A DNA stretch of 64,000 nucleotides from Mycobacterium sp. 1245805.9 (GCF_001672915.1 NZ_LZKR01000029.1:62001-126000), one strand, 5' to 3'; positions 17,881-26,882 are shown, counted from the first letter of the stretch. Notes: generated by a model not told the origin, from the letters alone. Program-made: numbers and translations.

Positions 17881-18996
17881 ATGCCCCCGAGTGAGCTCAA
17901 CGAGCTGCGCAGCGTCGTACGCGACTACCTGACTGTCACATCACCCAGCGAGACCGTGCGCAAGCTGATGGCGACGGACACCGGCTACGACGAGGCGTCG
18001 TGGCGTCAGATGGCCGGCGAGTTAGGCCTGCACGGCATCGGCGTACCCGAAAAATGGGGCGGCGCGGGCGCAGGTGTGGCCGAACTGGCCGTCGTCTTCG
18101 AGGAAATGGGGCGCGCGCTGCTTTGCTCCCCGTTCTTCGCCACCGTGGCGCTGGGGACACAGGCCATTCTCGCCAGCGGCGACGAATCGGCGGCCGAAGA
18201 GTTCGTCCCCGGCTTCGTCGACAGCTCCGCCACCGCGACGCTGATCCTCAACGGCCGACTCGACGCCTGGGACCCCGCCGCCGTTACGCTGCGGGCCGAG
18301 CGCCACGGCGCCGCCTACCGGATCCACGGGGAGGCACCGCTCGTGATCGACGGTCACACCGCGGACGTCGTCCTTGTCGCGGCCAGCACCGACGCCGGCA
18401 TCTCGCTGCTGGCGATCCGCGCCGGGGCCGACGGTGTTCGCCGCACACCGCTGTCCGGCCTCGATCGCACCCGCAAGGTGGCTCGGCTGGAGTTCGACGG
18501 GGCACCAGCGGGGTTGATTGGAGCCGATGGCGCCGCCACAGAGTTCCTGGCGCGGACCTCGGACCTCGCCATCGTGGCGCTGGCCGCCGAACAGGTCGGC
18601 GCAGCGCAACGCTGCCTCGAGATGGCCGTCGACTACGCCAAGCACCGAATCCAGTTCGGTCGGCCCATCGGCAGTTTCCAAGCGATCAAGCACCGGTGCG
18701 CGGACATGCTCGTCCAGGTCGAGGGTGCTCGTTCGGCCGTGGGACATGCGGCCGACGTGGCCGGCACCGATGACCTGCCGACAGCCGCGTCGGTCGCGAA
18801 AATGGTCTGTTCGGAAGCCTTCCTGCAGGTCGCGCTCGACAACATGCGGATCCACGGCGGCATCGGCTTCACCTGGGAACACGATGCCCACCTGTTCGTA
18901 CGGCGCGCCAAAGCCAGCCAATTGATGTTCGGCGACCCCGACTACCACGCGCAACGCCTGGCCACACTCGTCTCCGGAATGAAAGGACCCTCGTGA
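17881..18996 (+). CDS. Acyl-CoA dehydrogenase, FadE28-like subunit
   Basis: A 371-residue acyl-CoA dehydrogenase homologue starting at ATG 17881; an in-frame extension back to 17680 crosses the operator and is not likely coding. FAD-domain motifs are weak in the middle domain, but AKHRIQFGRPIGSFQAIKHR (about residue 256) and IHGGIGFTWEHDAHLFVRRAK near the C-terminus are clear. These are features of the smaller subunit of two-component enzymes. No larger partner lies beside it. It may pair with the subunit at 14319, expressed from the same divergent promoter region. Confidence 0.82.
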   Translation: MPPSELNELRSVVRDYLTVTSPSETVRKLMATDTGYDEASWRQMAGELGLHGIGVPEKWGGAGAGVAELAVVFEEMGRALLCSPFFATVALGTQAILASGDESAAEEFVPGFVDSSATATLILNGRLDAWDPAAVTLRAERHGAAYRIHGEAPLVIDGHTADVVLVAASTDAGISLLAIRAGADGVRRTPLSGLDRTRKVARLEFDGAPAGLIGADGAATEFLARTSDLAIVALAAEQVGAAQRCLEMAVDYAKHRIQFGRPIGSFQAIKHRCADMLVQVEGARSAVGHAADVAGTDDLPTAASVAKMVCSEAFLQVALDNMRIHGGIGFTWEHDAHLFVRRAKASQLMFGDPDYHAQRLATLVSGMKGPS

Positions 18997-19895
18997 CCAT
19001 TCGCTTCTCCCTCGAACTGCCCACCCAACGGGTCGAGGCGGTCGACGAGTTCGTGACCGCCGACGCGATCGCCGACGTCGCGCGAGTGGCCGAGGCAACC
19101 GGATTCGCAGCAGTCCACGTGACCGACCACCCCGCGCCCGACGCGAAATGGCTCGACCACGGCGGCCACCACGCCCTTGATCCGTTCGTCGCCTTGGCCT
19201 TCGCCGCCGCCGCAACTACCGAGCTCAAGTTGCTGACCAATGTCTACATCGCCGCGTACCGCAACCCGTTCCTCGGTGCGAAGTCGATCCAAAGCCTCGC
19301 CGCGCTGTCGAGGGGGCGACTCATCCTCGGCACCGCTGCTGGATACCTGAAACCCGAATTCAAAGCCCTCGGAATAGATTTCGACAACCGCGGCGCGCTG
19401 CTCGACGAGGCGCTCGACGTCTTGGACAAGGTACTCACCGGTGAGGACATCGCCTACGAAGGAACGTCGTTCGCCGCACGGGGTGTCCGGCTGCGGCCAC
19501 TGCCTACCACGCCGCCACCGGTGTGGGTCGGCGGCAACAGCAAGCCTGCGGTACGCCGTGCGGTGTCGCGCGCTCAGGGGTGGGCGCCGTTCAATACGTT
19601 CGGCTACGCCGCGGCGTCGCGCACGGCGGAGATCTCGACGATCGACGAGTTGGAGCTCGCCATCGACTGGGCCAAGCAATACGCGGCCGAAATCGGCCGC
19701 ACCGAACCGCTGGACATCTGCTTCTCCGCCGGAAACCTGTTGGACGACAGCAGATCGGCCGACGAACGTCGCGCGACCATCGCGAGGCTCGAGGCGGCGG
19801 GGGTCACCTGGCTGACCATCGCGCCTGCCGGCGCCGACCGCGCGGAGGTCATCGACCGGTCGCGCGGCTTCGCCAAGGAATTCATCGCCGCCTGA
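18993..19895 (+). CDS. LLM-class (probably F420-dependent) oxidoreductase
   Basis: A 300-residue bacterial luciferase-like TIM-barrel protein starting at GTG 18993 (GTGA overlap). VTDHPAPD near residue 43, SRGRLILGTAAGYLKPEF near 105 and VWVGGNSKPAVRRA near 178 are typical of the family. Such mycobacterial proteins use F420 or FMN; the segment present does not settle which. Coupling to the acyl-CoA dehydrogenase suggests a redox step on the same pathway. Confidence 0.8.
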   Translation: MTIRFSLELPTQRVEAVDEFVTADAIADVARVAEATGFAAVHVTDHPAPDAKWLDHGGHHALDPFVALAFAAAATTELKLLTNVYIAAYRNPFLGAKSIQSLAALSRGRLILGTAAGYLKPEFKALGIDFDNRGALLDEALDVLDKVLTGEDIAYEGTSFAARGVRLRPLPTTPPPVWVGGNSKPAVRRAVSRAQGWAPFNTFGYAAASRTAEISTIDELELAIDWAKQYAAEIGRTEPLDICFSAGNLLDDSRSADERRATIARLEAAGVTWLTIAPAGADRAEVIDRSRGFAKEFIAA

Positions 19896-19901
19896 TTGGC
19901 C

Positions 19902-20339
19902 TCATGCCATCAGGCTGCCGGTCGCGAATCCGTCGACGCTGATGCGACGATGCGCGAACAACCAGCGGCCGTTCGCCGGTACCAGCTTGTCGCGGTAACG
20001 TCCCCAGTGGTCAAGGCCGATGTCGGTGTGGACGGCGAAGTAACTGCTGACCTCGACGCTGTCGGGAGCAACCGCCCCGAAGCGGATGCTGGAAACGTGG
20101 TGCCGGACGTGAGTCGGTGCTCGCCGGCCCGAGCTCGAAGGCTGGGCTACCGCATCGCCCAAACCGGCCTCGATTTCGGCGCGTCCCGTCAGCGGTTCGG
20201 CACGTCCGGTGAACTCCAAGACGCCGTCGTCGCTAAAGCACTCTGCCAGCGCCCGGAGATCGAATCGATCCGTCGCCGCGGTGTAGTCGGCCAGGGTTTG
20301 GCGCACCGACTCCCGCACCTCGAGCTCCCAAGCCTCCAC
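19902..20339 (-). CDS. SnoaL/NTF2-like protein
   Basis: A 145-residue NTF2-like protein. The start is GTG 20339 with AGGAGG just upstream; the open frame continues far upstream across the next gene, which is not plausible. The sequence has the alpha-beta cone pattern: YTAATDRFDLRALAECFSDD near residue 15, ISSIRFG-type strands in the middle and WLFAHRRISVDG at the end. SnoaL-like proteins act as cyclases, isomerases, hydrolases or ligand binders. The reaction here is unknown. It is divergent from the isochorismatase-like gene. Confidence 0.75.
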   Translation of the reverse strand: MEAWELEVRESVRQTLADYTAATDRFDLRALAECFSDDGVLEFTGRAEPLTGRAEIEAGLGDAVAQPSSSGRRAPTHVRHHVSSIRFGAVAPDSVEVSSYFAVHTDIGLDHWGRYRDKLVPANGRWLFAHRRISVDGFATGSLMA

Positions 20340-20372
20340 CTGACCTCCTGGTAAACGAGCATTCTGGCACAC

Positions 20373-20388
20373 GATAACGTCTATTCTC
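20373..20388 (+). promoter_or_regulatory. Probable operator of the GAGAAT-N4-ATTCTC class
   Basis: GATAACGTCTATTCTC has a perfect right half (ATTCTC) and a 4/6 left half. It abuts the ATG at 20389 and lies 33 bases upstream of the divergent SnoaL gene. A near copy, one base shorter, is found at 21062-21076. Confidence 0.45.
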
Positions 20389-21018
20389 ATGCCCCAGCCA
20401 AGCCTCCAGGACCTGCTCGATCCGGCGACTACCGCGGTCGTGACCCAAGAATGCCAAGGCGGGGTGATCGGGCCGCAGGCCGGCCTCCCCTTGCTGGCCG
20501 AGGAAGCCCGGCGCGAAGCCGTTCCCAACATCGCCAAGTTGCTTGACGCGGCCAGGGCGGCCGGTGTCACGGTCGTCCATTGCCTCATCCAACGCCGCGC
20601 CGACGGTCGTGGGTCCAATACGAACGCCCGGTTGTTCGCGGCGGGGAAATCCTTCACCGCCGACCTGACGCCCGGTAGCGAGGGAGCCTCGCTACTGCCG
20701 GAGTTGGGGCCACTCGATACCGACCTCGTTCTCACTCGCACCCACGGGGTCGGCCCGATGACCGGCACCGATCTCGACTCGGTGCTGCGCAACCTCGGGA
20801 TAAAAACCATTGTCGGAGTGGGTGTGTCGGTGAACATCGCGATCACGAACTTCGTCATGGATGCGGTCAACCGTGGCTATCAGTTCGTGCTGCCAAGGGA
20901 TGCGGTCAGTGGATACCCGCGGGAGTACGCCGATTCGATCATCGACAACACCCTGTCACTGCTCGCCACCGTGACCCCGTCGAGCGCGATCATTGACGTG
21001 TGGAGTGCGGTGGTCTGA
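20389..21018 (+). CDS. Isochorismatase-like hydrolase lacking the nucleophile Cys
   Basis: A 209-residue protein of the isochorismatase/cysteine hydrolase fold, with VTQECQGGVIG at residue 18, VVHCLIQRRADG near 64 and the parallel sheet end GYQFVLPRDAVSG. In cysteine hydrolases the triad is Asp, Lys, Cys. Here Glu stands at the Asp position (ECQ), and the segment around residues 145-152, normally containing Cys, reads GVSVNIAITN. It is therefore not a standard amidase and may instead hydrolyse another bond, as Cys-less isochorismatases do. It starts directly after a putative operator and lies 101 bases before the amidohydrolase. Confidence 0.72.
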   Translation: MPQPSLQDLLDPATTAVVTQECQGGVIGPQAGLPLLAEEARREAVPNIAKLLDAARAAGVTVVHCLIQRRADGRGSNTNARLFAAGKSFTADLTPGSEGASLLPELGPLDTDLVLTRTHGVGPMTGTDLDSVLRNLGIKTIVGVGVSVNIAITNFVMDAVNRGYQFVLPRDAVSGYPREYADSIIDNTLSLLATVTPSSAIIDVWSAVV

Positions 21019-21061
21019 CCCGTCTCAGGCCACTGAGATGTGGAGGTTAAGGACCGATGAT

Positions 21062-21076
21062 GATAACGTCGTTCTC
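21062..21076 (+). promoter_or_regulatory. Near copy of the 20373 operator
   Basis: GATAACGTCGTTCTC resembles GATAACGTCTATTCTC at 20373-20388 with one substitution and one base missing. It lies 43 bases before the ATG of the amidohydrolase at 21120. The repeat suggests that both co-directed genes answer to the same protein. Confidence 0.4.
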
Positions 21077-21119
21077 AGATAGCGTAAATGATTATATTCG
21101 CTGCTCAGGAGGAAGTCCC

Positions 21120-22313
21120 ATGTCCCGCCGTTCATTGCCGTACCCGGTTTTCGACATCGACAACCACATGTACGAGACGACGGACGCGCTCACGAAGTAC
21201 CTGCCGAAGGAGCACCGCGGAAAGGTCGGTTACGTCGAGGTCAACGGCAGGCCCAAACTGGTCGTCAAGGACCACATCAGCCACATGATCCCCAACCCGA
21301 CGTTCGCGCGTGTTGCCAGGCCTGGGAGCGCCGAGGACTACTTCCTGGGCAACAATCCCGAAGGTCTCAACTTCCGCGAGTTCGTCGGCGAGGCAATGGA
21401 TGTCATCCCCGCATACCAGGCTCCCGCACCCCGACTGGAGCTGATGGATGAGCTGGGCCTGGACCAGTGCGTGATGTACCCGACCCTCGCCAGCCTCATC
21501 GAGGAGCGCACCACCGACGACGTCATCCTCACCCACGCGATCATCCACGCGCTCAACGAGTGGATGCACGAACACTGGACGTTCAACTACCACGAGCGGA
21601 TCTTCCCGACGCCCGTCATCTGCCTGCCGATCGTGGAGGAAGCCATCAGAGAATTTCACTGGTGCCTCGAGCGCGGTATGAAGACATTCCTTGTCCGGCC
21701 CGCACCCGTGCCCAGCCGCTTCGGCGGTTCGCGGTCCATGGGCCTCCCCGAGTTTGACCCCTTCTGGGAGGAGGTCGTCAACGCCGGCATGCCGGTCACC
21801 ATGCACGCCTCGGACAGCGGCTACCAGAAACACCTCATGGAGTGGGAGGGCGGCGACGAGTACTTGTCCTTCAAACCGAGTGCCCTACGCGAGGTGGTGA
21901 TGGGGCACCGGGCCATCGAGGACACGCTGGCCGCGATGATTTGTCACGGCGCGCTGTCCCGGTTCCCCGACCTGAAGATCCTGTGCGTGGAGAACGGCAG
22001 CGGCTGGGTGCGCAACCTGCTCGAGCAGCTCAACACCGCATACAAGATCATGCCCAAGGAATTCGACGAGCATCCCGTCGAGGTGTTCAAGCGCAACATC
22101 TACATCCACCCGTTCCTCGAAGACGACGTCAAGGGAATCGTCGAGATCATGGGCGAGGACCACGTCATGTTCGGCTCGGATTTCCCGCACCCCGAGGGCA
22201 TTGGCGACCCGCTGAGCTTTGTCGACCGGCTGGACGGCCTCTCGGACGACGTCAAAGCAAAGATCATGGGCGGCAACGCGATTGAGCAATTGGGGCTCAA
22301 GGTTCCGGCATGA
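21120..22313 (+). CDS. Amidohydrolase-2 family (ACMSD-like) TIM-barrel protein
   Basis: A 397-residue protein starting at ATG 21120 with AGGAGG upstream (a frame from 21057 would run through the operator). The N-terminal motif is DIDNHMYETTDAL, followed by IPNPTF, MHASDSGYQ (about residue 222), VENGSGWVRN and FGSDFPHPEG (about 350). The order and wording closely follow the protein at 11583, so they are paralogues. DxH replaces HxH at the metal site. It overlaps the MaoC hydratase by four bases (ATGA), suggesting that hydration and ring hydrolysis or decarboxylation are linked. Confidence 0.84.
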   Translation: MSRRSLPYPVFDIDNHMYETTDALTKYLPKEHRGKVGYVEVNGRPKLVVKDHISHMIPNPTFARVARPGSAEDYFLGNNPEGLNFREFVGEAMDVIPAYQAPAPRLELMDELGLDQCVMYPTLASLIEERTTDDVILTHAIIHALNEWMHEHWTFNYHERIFPTPVICLPIVEEAIREFHWCLERGMKTFLVRPAPVPSRFGGSRSMGLPEFDPFWEEVVNAGMPVTMHASDSGYQKHLMEWEGGDEYLSFKPSALREVVMGHRAIEDTLAAMICHGALSRFPDLKILCVENGSGWVRNLLEQLNTAYKIMPKEFDEHPVEVFKRNIYIHPFLEDDVKGIVEIMGEDHVMFGSDFPHPEGIGDPLSFVDRLDGLSDDVKAKIMGGNAIEQLGLKVPA

Positions 22314-22789
22314 CCCAGGCGTCCGCGTCTCCGAAGGAGTACGACGGGATCGCCGATTTCGAGGCGCATATCGGCGAGCACCTCGGCTACAGCGACTGGC
22401 TTCGGGTCACTCAAAAGCAGATCGATCTGTTCGCCGAGGCGACCGGTGACCATCAGTGGATTCACGTCGACCCCGAGAAAGCGGCGGCCGGTCCCTACGG
22501 CAAGACCATTGCACACGGCTATCTGACCTTGTCGCTCGTACCCGTTCTCGTCAAACAGATCTACCGGGTGACCGGGCTGTCGATGCAGGTGAACTACGGC
22601 TCCGACAAGCTGCGGTTCCCCGCGCCGGTACCGGTCGACTCCCGCATCCGGGCCGGAGCCGAGCTACTCAAGGTTGAGCGCAGCGACCGCGGGGGGCGGG
22701 CCACGGTTCGTGTCACCGTCGAGGTCGAGGGAAACGACCGGCCGGCTTGCGTTGTCGACACGATCGCAGCGATGGTCGACGACAGCTAG
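22310..22789 (+). CDS. MaoC-family (R)-specific enoyl-CoA hydratase
   Basis: A 159-residue single hot-dog protein. The hydratase motif FAEATGDHQWIHVDPEKA followed by GPYGKTIAHGYLTLSL (about residues 44-80) has the catalytic Asp and His of (R)-hydratases. Its size and motif match stand-alone MaoC proteins of mycobacteria. It starts at ATG 22310 in an ATGA overlap with the amidohydrolase and its end overlaps the end of the convergent CoA-transferase gene by four bases. Confidence 0.86.
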   Translation: MTQASASPKEYDGIADFEAHIGEHLGYSDWLRVTQKQIDLFAEATGDHQWIHVDPEKAAAGPYGKTIAHGYLTLSLVPVLVKQIYRVTGLSMQVNYGSDKLRFPAPVPVDSRIRAGAELLKVERSDRGGRATVRVTVEVEGNDRPACVVDTIAAMVDDS

Positions 22790-25191
22790 GCGTTGAGCAG
22801 GCGTTGCCCGATCACTTGTTGGTCGCGCAGCGCGGCGATCTCCGCGTCGGAAAGTCCAAGTGCCCCCAGCACCTCGGCGTTGTGCTGCCCCAGCGTCGGG
22901 GCTGCGGTCCTGTGGTGGTGTGCCGGACCCGGCGAAATCTGAAATGGCCAGCCCGGAAACCTCTGTCGCCCCGTAATCGGGTGGACCAGATCCTGATAGT
23001 AACCACGCGCATCGAGCTGCTCGACCCCATACATCTCGTCGGCTGCAAGTAGTCGCGCGGCTGGGACGCCGTGCCGGACAAGCGTTGTCACCAGCTCCTC
23101 GGCGGGTTGCGTACACGTCCAACTCGCGACAATCTCGTCGAATTGGTCATGATTTTGCCGGCGGGCTTCTGCGCTCCCGAATTTCGGGTCGCTTCGCAGA
23201 TCAGCGCGGCCAAGGGCGCCCAGCAGCGCCACCCAGTCAGTGTCATTGCGCACCGACAGCGCGATCCACTCGCCGGCGATACTGGTGGGATAGACGCCCT
23301 GGGCGTATTCGCGGTGGCGGTTTCCCTCTCGTGTTCGGACCGCGCCCGTCAGCGAGTACTCGATCACAGGCTCGGCGGTCACCGCCGCGCCAACCTCGAT
23401 CTGCGCGACCTCCACGAGCTGGCCCGCACCGGTGGACCTCCTGTGCTCGAGCGCGGCCAGCAGCGCGACACCTGCGTGCACACCGGCTATCGGATCGGCG
23501 GGCCCCTGCAGATTGCACGGCGGGCCGTCCGGGTAACCGGTCATGGCCGACATACCGGACACCTGCTCGATATTCAGCGCCCAGCCCACGTAGTCGCGCC
23601 ACGGCCCCTCCAGCCCGAATCCGGGCAACCGCACCATAATCAGTGCGGGATTGATCTTCGCGAGCGAGTCGTAATCGAGTCCGAACTGCTCAACCACGCG
23701 CGGGGAGAAGTTCTCCACCACCACGTCGGCTTCTGCGGCCAGCCGCAGCGCCAACTCGCGGCCGGCGGTCGAAGTGAGATCAAGGGTGATGTCGCGTTTG
23801 TTGAGATTGGTTCCCTGCCAAAGCGGCCCGCGTTCATACCAGTCGTCCCCCTCACGCAGTAGCGAGCCGGAGTAGCGGTGGCCGTCGGGGCGCTGAATGG
23901 ACTCGACCTTGATCACGTCAGCCCCGAACGCGCCGAGGTAGCACGTCAGATATGCCCCCGCCCAGAAGGTGCTCAAGTCGAACACCTTCAATCCGGCGAA
24001 GGGCATCGCGACGTCCGGCGTCCTCTCGCCGCCGCCGGCGCGGCGGCGCGCACCGCGCTCGCTCCAGGCAATCCGCGAGTCTTTTCCGCAGGCCGGTGCA
24101 GGAAGTGGCGAAGGAACGGGTGTCTTCGAAAACCGAAACGGCGCTCCGGGTCTGGTGAATCGCCATGCGTCAGCCGTCACCTCGATGAAAAATCCTCGCT
24201 CGGCGTACTGCGGACAGTCCAGTATCGTATCGCCGTCGGTGACCGGCGCCGCGGGTATCCGCATGGCCTGACTCAGGTCGACCAGCTCGGCAACGGTCAT
24301 CGCATCGAAAAACGGCTGTGCCTTTGCAAAAAATTCGTCGCGCTCGGGGCCGCCGAGCATGATCGCAAGCTGGTGCTCGCCGAACTCTGGTAACCCGACC
24401 ATGGCACACACGTCCAGCCAATGCTGGCCGGTCAGGCAGTTGATTCCGATCCAGCCATCGGCGGCACGCACGATGCCCAACATCGGTGCTGCCTTCGAAT
24501 TGGTCGGCAAACCAAGGCTTTTCAGGCGCTCCGCCAACAGCATGGGATAGGGCAGCGTCGAGAGCAGCGACTCGAACATCGAGACGTCCACCTCGACCGG
24601 CCGGTTCGTTCCGGCCGCGGCGATCCGCAGCGCCGTCAGCGCTCCCAGGGCCCCGTACGCGCCGGCTATGTACTCCGGGATCCGTGCACCGGCCTGCACC
24701 GGCGCCCTCCCGGGGTCGCGCGCATTGACCCAGCCCCCCGCCGCCTGCAGCGTCAACGGAGTCGTCGCCCGGTCACGCAGCGGCCCGTCCTGGCCGAAGC
24801 TCGATATCCGGACCACGACGAGGTTTGGGTTGATCGGGCCAAGAGCTTCCGCGTCCAGACCCCAGTCCCGCCGCTCGGGCGCGCCGGCGTTCAGGTCTTC
24901 GATAAACACATCCGCCTGCGCGATGAGCTCGCGAAGGTCGGCGAGGTCGCTATGACGTGCCAAGTCGACTGTGACGCCGGACTTTCCGGCGTTGAGATAC
25001 GCGAAAAGCCCGCTTCGTTCCGGATCGGGATCGGCCGACGGAAACGGACCCCATAGGCGCAGCGGGTCACCCGTTGGGCGCTCGATCTTACAGACGTCGG
25101 CGCCAAGGTCGACGAGCAATTTGGCGCAGTACGGACCCGCGATCTCGGAGGCCAGCTCAACAACGCGCAGACCCGCAAGGGGCCCGTTCAC
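22786..25191 (-). CDS. Fused two-domain family III CoA-transferase (CaiB/BaiF)
   Basis: An 801-residue protein with two complete CaiB/BaiF units. The start is GTG 25191, which overlaps the aldehyde dehydrogenase stop (GTGA). Domain 1 (about 1-380) begins LAGLRVVELASEIAGPY and carries VEVDVSMFES with the catalytic Asp. A basic linker with Gly-Gly-Gly follows. Domain 2 (about 410-800) begins FAGLKVFDLSTFWAGAY, and the corresponding position is Glu (QLVEVAQIE). Family III enzymes move CoA between acids and normally form interlocked dimers, so the fusion may be an internal heterodimer with one active site. It could activate the acid made by the aldehyde dehydrogenase. Confidence 0.85.
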   Translation of the reverse strand: MNGPLAGLRVVELASEIAGPYCAKLLVDLGADVCKIERPTGDPLRLWGPFPSADPDPERSGLFAYLNAGKSGVTVDLARHSDLADLRELIAQADVFIEDLNAGAPERRDWGLDAEALGPINPNLVVVRISSFGQDGPLRDRATTPLTLQAAGGWVNARDPGRAPVQAGARIPEYIAGAYGALGALTALRIAAAGTNRPVEVDVSMFESLLSTLPYPMLLAERLKSLGLPTNSKAAPMLGIVRAADGWIGINCLTGQHWLDVCAMVGLPEFGEHQLAIMLGGPERDEFFAKAQPFFDAMTVAELVDLSQAMRIPAAPVTDGDTILDCPQYAERGFFIEVTADAWRFTRPGAPFRFSKTPVPSPLPAPACGKDSRIAWSERGARRRAGGGERTPDVAMPFAGLKVFDLSTFWAGAYLTCYLGAFGADVIKVESIQRPDGHRYSGSLLREGDDWYERGPLWQGTNLNKRDITLDLTSTAGRELALRLAAEADVVVENFSPRVVEQFGLDYDSLAKINPALIMVRLPGFGLEGPWRDYVGWALNIEQVSGMSAMTGYPDGPPCNLQGPADPIAGVHAGVALLAALEHRRSTGAGQLVEVAQIEVGAAVTAEPVIEYSLTGAVRTREGNRHREYAQGVYPTSIAGEWIALSVRNDTDWVALLGALGRADLRSDPKFGSAEARRQNHDQFDEIVASWTCTQPAEELVTTLVRHGVPAARLLAADEMYGVEQLDARGYYQDLVHPITGRQRFPGWPFQISPGPAHHHRTAAPTLGQHNAEVLGALGLSDAEIAALRDQQVIGQRLLNA

Positions 25192-26651
25192 GCGGGCACT
25201 CCGATGGCCTTGGGCTCCATATAGGCCCGCAGCCCCATCACACCACCCTCCCGGCCGATTCCACTCTGGTTGAAGCCGCCGAACGGTGCGTCTCCGGGGA
25301 TCGTCCCGTTGATCGAGACCTGCCCGGTCCTGATCCGGCGGGCGATCGCAACCGCGCGGTCGACGTCGCTTCCCCACACCGCGCCCCCGAGCCCATATGC
25401 CGAATTGTTGGCGATGGCCACTGCGTCATCGTCGTCGCGATACCGCAACACCGTCAGCACGGGACCGAACACTTCCTCTTGAGCGATATAGGAATCGGGC
25501 GAGGCGTCCGTCAGTATCGTTGGCTCGAAATAGAATCCATGGGTCAGATCCTTCGGGCGCCCTCCCCCGGCGACCACGGTTGCGCCGTCGGCTTCGGCAC
25601 GTTCGACGAATCCCTCGACCCGGTCCCGATGCTCACGGCTGATCAGCGGGCCCATCGTCACCGCGGGGTCGCTGGGATCGCCGATCACGACCCCGCGGGC
25701 CAGCCGCGCGAGTCGATCCACCACTTCGTCGTGGATCGCATCGGGCAACAACAGCCTGCTGTTGAGGATGCAGGCCTGACCGGCGTGCATCGTGCATCCT
25801 TCGAACAGCAACCGCTCCAACAATTCGTCGGTGATCTCGACGTCAGGCAATAGGACGGTCGCGGACTTGCCACCGCATTCCAGCAGAACGCGTTTCATCG
25901 TGGCTGCCGCGCCGGCCATCACGTCGCGGCCGACCGCCGAGCTGCCGGTGAAACTGACCATATTGACCCTGGGATCCAGGGTCAGGCTCCTGCTGGCCTC
26001 GACGCTGGTCGGGGTCACCACGTTGACGACACCGGCGGGGATATCCGTTTCCTCCTCGACGATTCGAGCCAGCGCGAGCCCGGCCAGGGGCGTCAGCGGC
26101 GATGGCTTGAGCACGAGCGTATTTCCCGCCGCCAGCGCCGCACCCAGCTTCATCACGTTAATGGTGTGCGGGAAATTCCACGGGGTCATGGCGGCCACCA
26201 CACCGAGCGGTTCGTAGCGCAACAGCGTGGTGCCCGCAGCGCCCCACGCGTCCATCGGTTCCTCAGCGGGCTCCATCGCGAGCTCGGCGGCGTGACCGAC
26301 CATGAATGCCGGGCCTTCGACGTGGATGATGCGCTCGTTTGCCGAACAACCCCACTCGGCCTGCGCCAGGGCGTAGAACTCCTCGCTGTTGGCCAGTAGC
26401 GCTTCGCTGAGCTGTCGCAGGCATCTGGCCCGGTCCGCCGGCTCCGCCGCCGGCCAGGGGCCCGAATCGAACGCGGCCCTCGCCGCTGCGACGGCCTGTT
26501 GGACCTGCGCAACGCTCGCGTCCGGCGCGGTACCGATCACCGTCTCGGTCGCGGGGTTTACCACGTCGTAGCGCCCGCTGTCCGGATCGACCCATCGGCC
26601 GTCGATGTAATGCCCGTAGGCGTCGCGGAGAGACCGTGAGCCAGCCATCAT
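25188..26651 (-). CDS. NAD(P)-dependent aldehyde dehydrogenase
   Basis: A 487-residue aldehyde dehydrogenase. Motifs are TPWNFPHTINVMK (about residue 150), FTGSSAVGRDV (about 225), LECGGKSA with the general-base Glu (about 248), HAGQACILNSR with the nucleophile Cys (about 282), EEVFGPVLTV (about 380) and PFGGFNQSGIGREGG near the end. Two adjacent ATG codons at 26651 and 26648 follow a CAGGAAGG region; the open frame to 26708 has no clear signal. It would oxidise an aldehyde, perhaps made by the P450 transcribed in the opposite direction, to the acid used by the coupled CoA-transferase. Confidence 0.89.
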   Translation of the reverse strand: MMAGSRSLRDAYGHYIDGRWVDPDSGRYDVVNPATETVIGTAPDASVAQVQQAVAAARAAFDSGPWPAAEPADRARCLRQLSEALLANSEEFYALAQAEWGCSANERIIHVEGPAFMVGHAAELAMEPAEEPMDAWGAAGTTLLRYEPLGVVAAMTPWNFPHTINVMKLGAALAAGNTLVLKPSPLTPLAGLALARIVEEETDIPAGVVNVVTPTSVEASRSLTLDPRVNMVSFTGSSAVGRDVMAGAAATMKRVLLECGGKSATVLLPDVEITDELLERLLFEGCTMHAGQACILNSRLLLPDAIHDEVVDRLARLARGVVIGDPSDPAVTMGPLISREHRDRVEGFVERAEADGATVVAGGGRPKDLTHGFYFEPTILTDASPDSYIAQEEVFGPVLTVLRYRDDDDAVAIANNSAYGLGGAVWGSDVDRAVAIARRIRTGQVSINGTIPGDAPFGGFNQSGIGREGGVMGLRAYMEPKAIGVPA

Positions 26652-26788
26652 CTGCCTGCCTTCCTGACTGATCGATCGCGGCGCGGCCCGGTGACGTAGC
26701 CACAACATACACTCTCTGACTGTGTGTACACGGCTCCGAAGAGGCCGTCAACGGCAATCCACCTTTATTTAAGCCAAATAGCCGGTGT

Positions 26789-26818
26789 TTGACAGGCGAG
26801 TCGGGTCTACTGTAGATA
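26789..26818 (+). promoter_or_regulatory. Probable sigma-70-type promoter of the igr-like operon
   Basis: TTGACA at 26789-26794 and TAGATA at 26813-26818 are separated by 18 bases. They point toward the P450 gene at 26883. The inverted repeat at 26828-26852 lies just downstream, in the expected initial transcribed region. Confidence 0.45.
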
Positions 26819-26827
26819 CCTTGGAAA

Positions 26828-26852
26828 CGGACATTCTTTATTTATCTGTCCG
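26828..26852. promoter_or_regulatory. Inverted repeat CGGACA-N13-TGTCCG, probable operator
   Basis: Perfect six-base arms flank an AT-rich spacer (TTCTTTATTTATC). It is placed between the putative promoter and the P450 start. The TetR gene that ends this operon (33006-33602) is the natural candidate for binding it, but that is inference. Confidence 0.45.
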
Positions 26853-26882
26853 AACAGCTCTCAGCGTCGAGGAAGGCCTGCG

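Noticed and set aside
26724..26731. GTGTACAC as an operator for the aldehyde dehydrogenase
   Set aside because: An eight-base palindrome is too short to stand out, and no second copy is found nearby.
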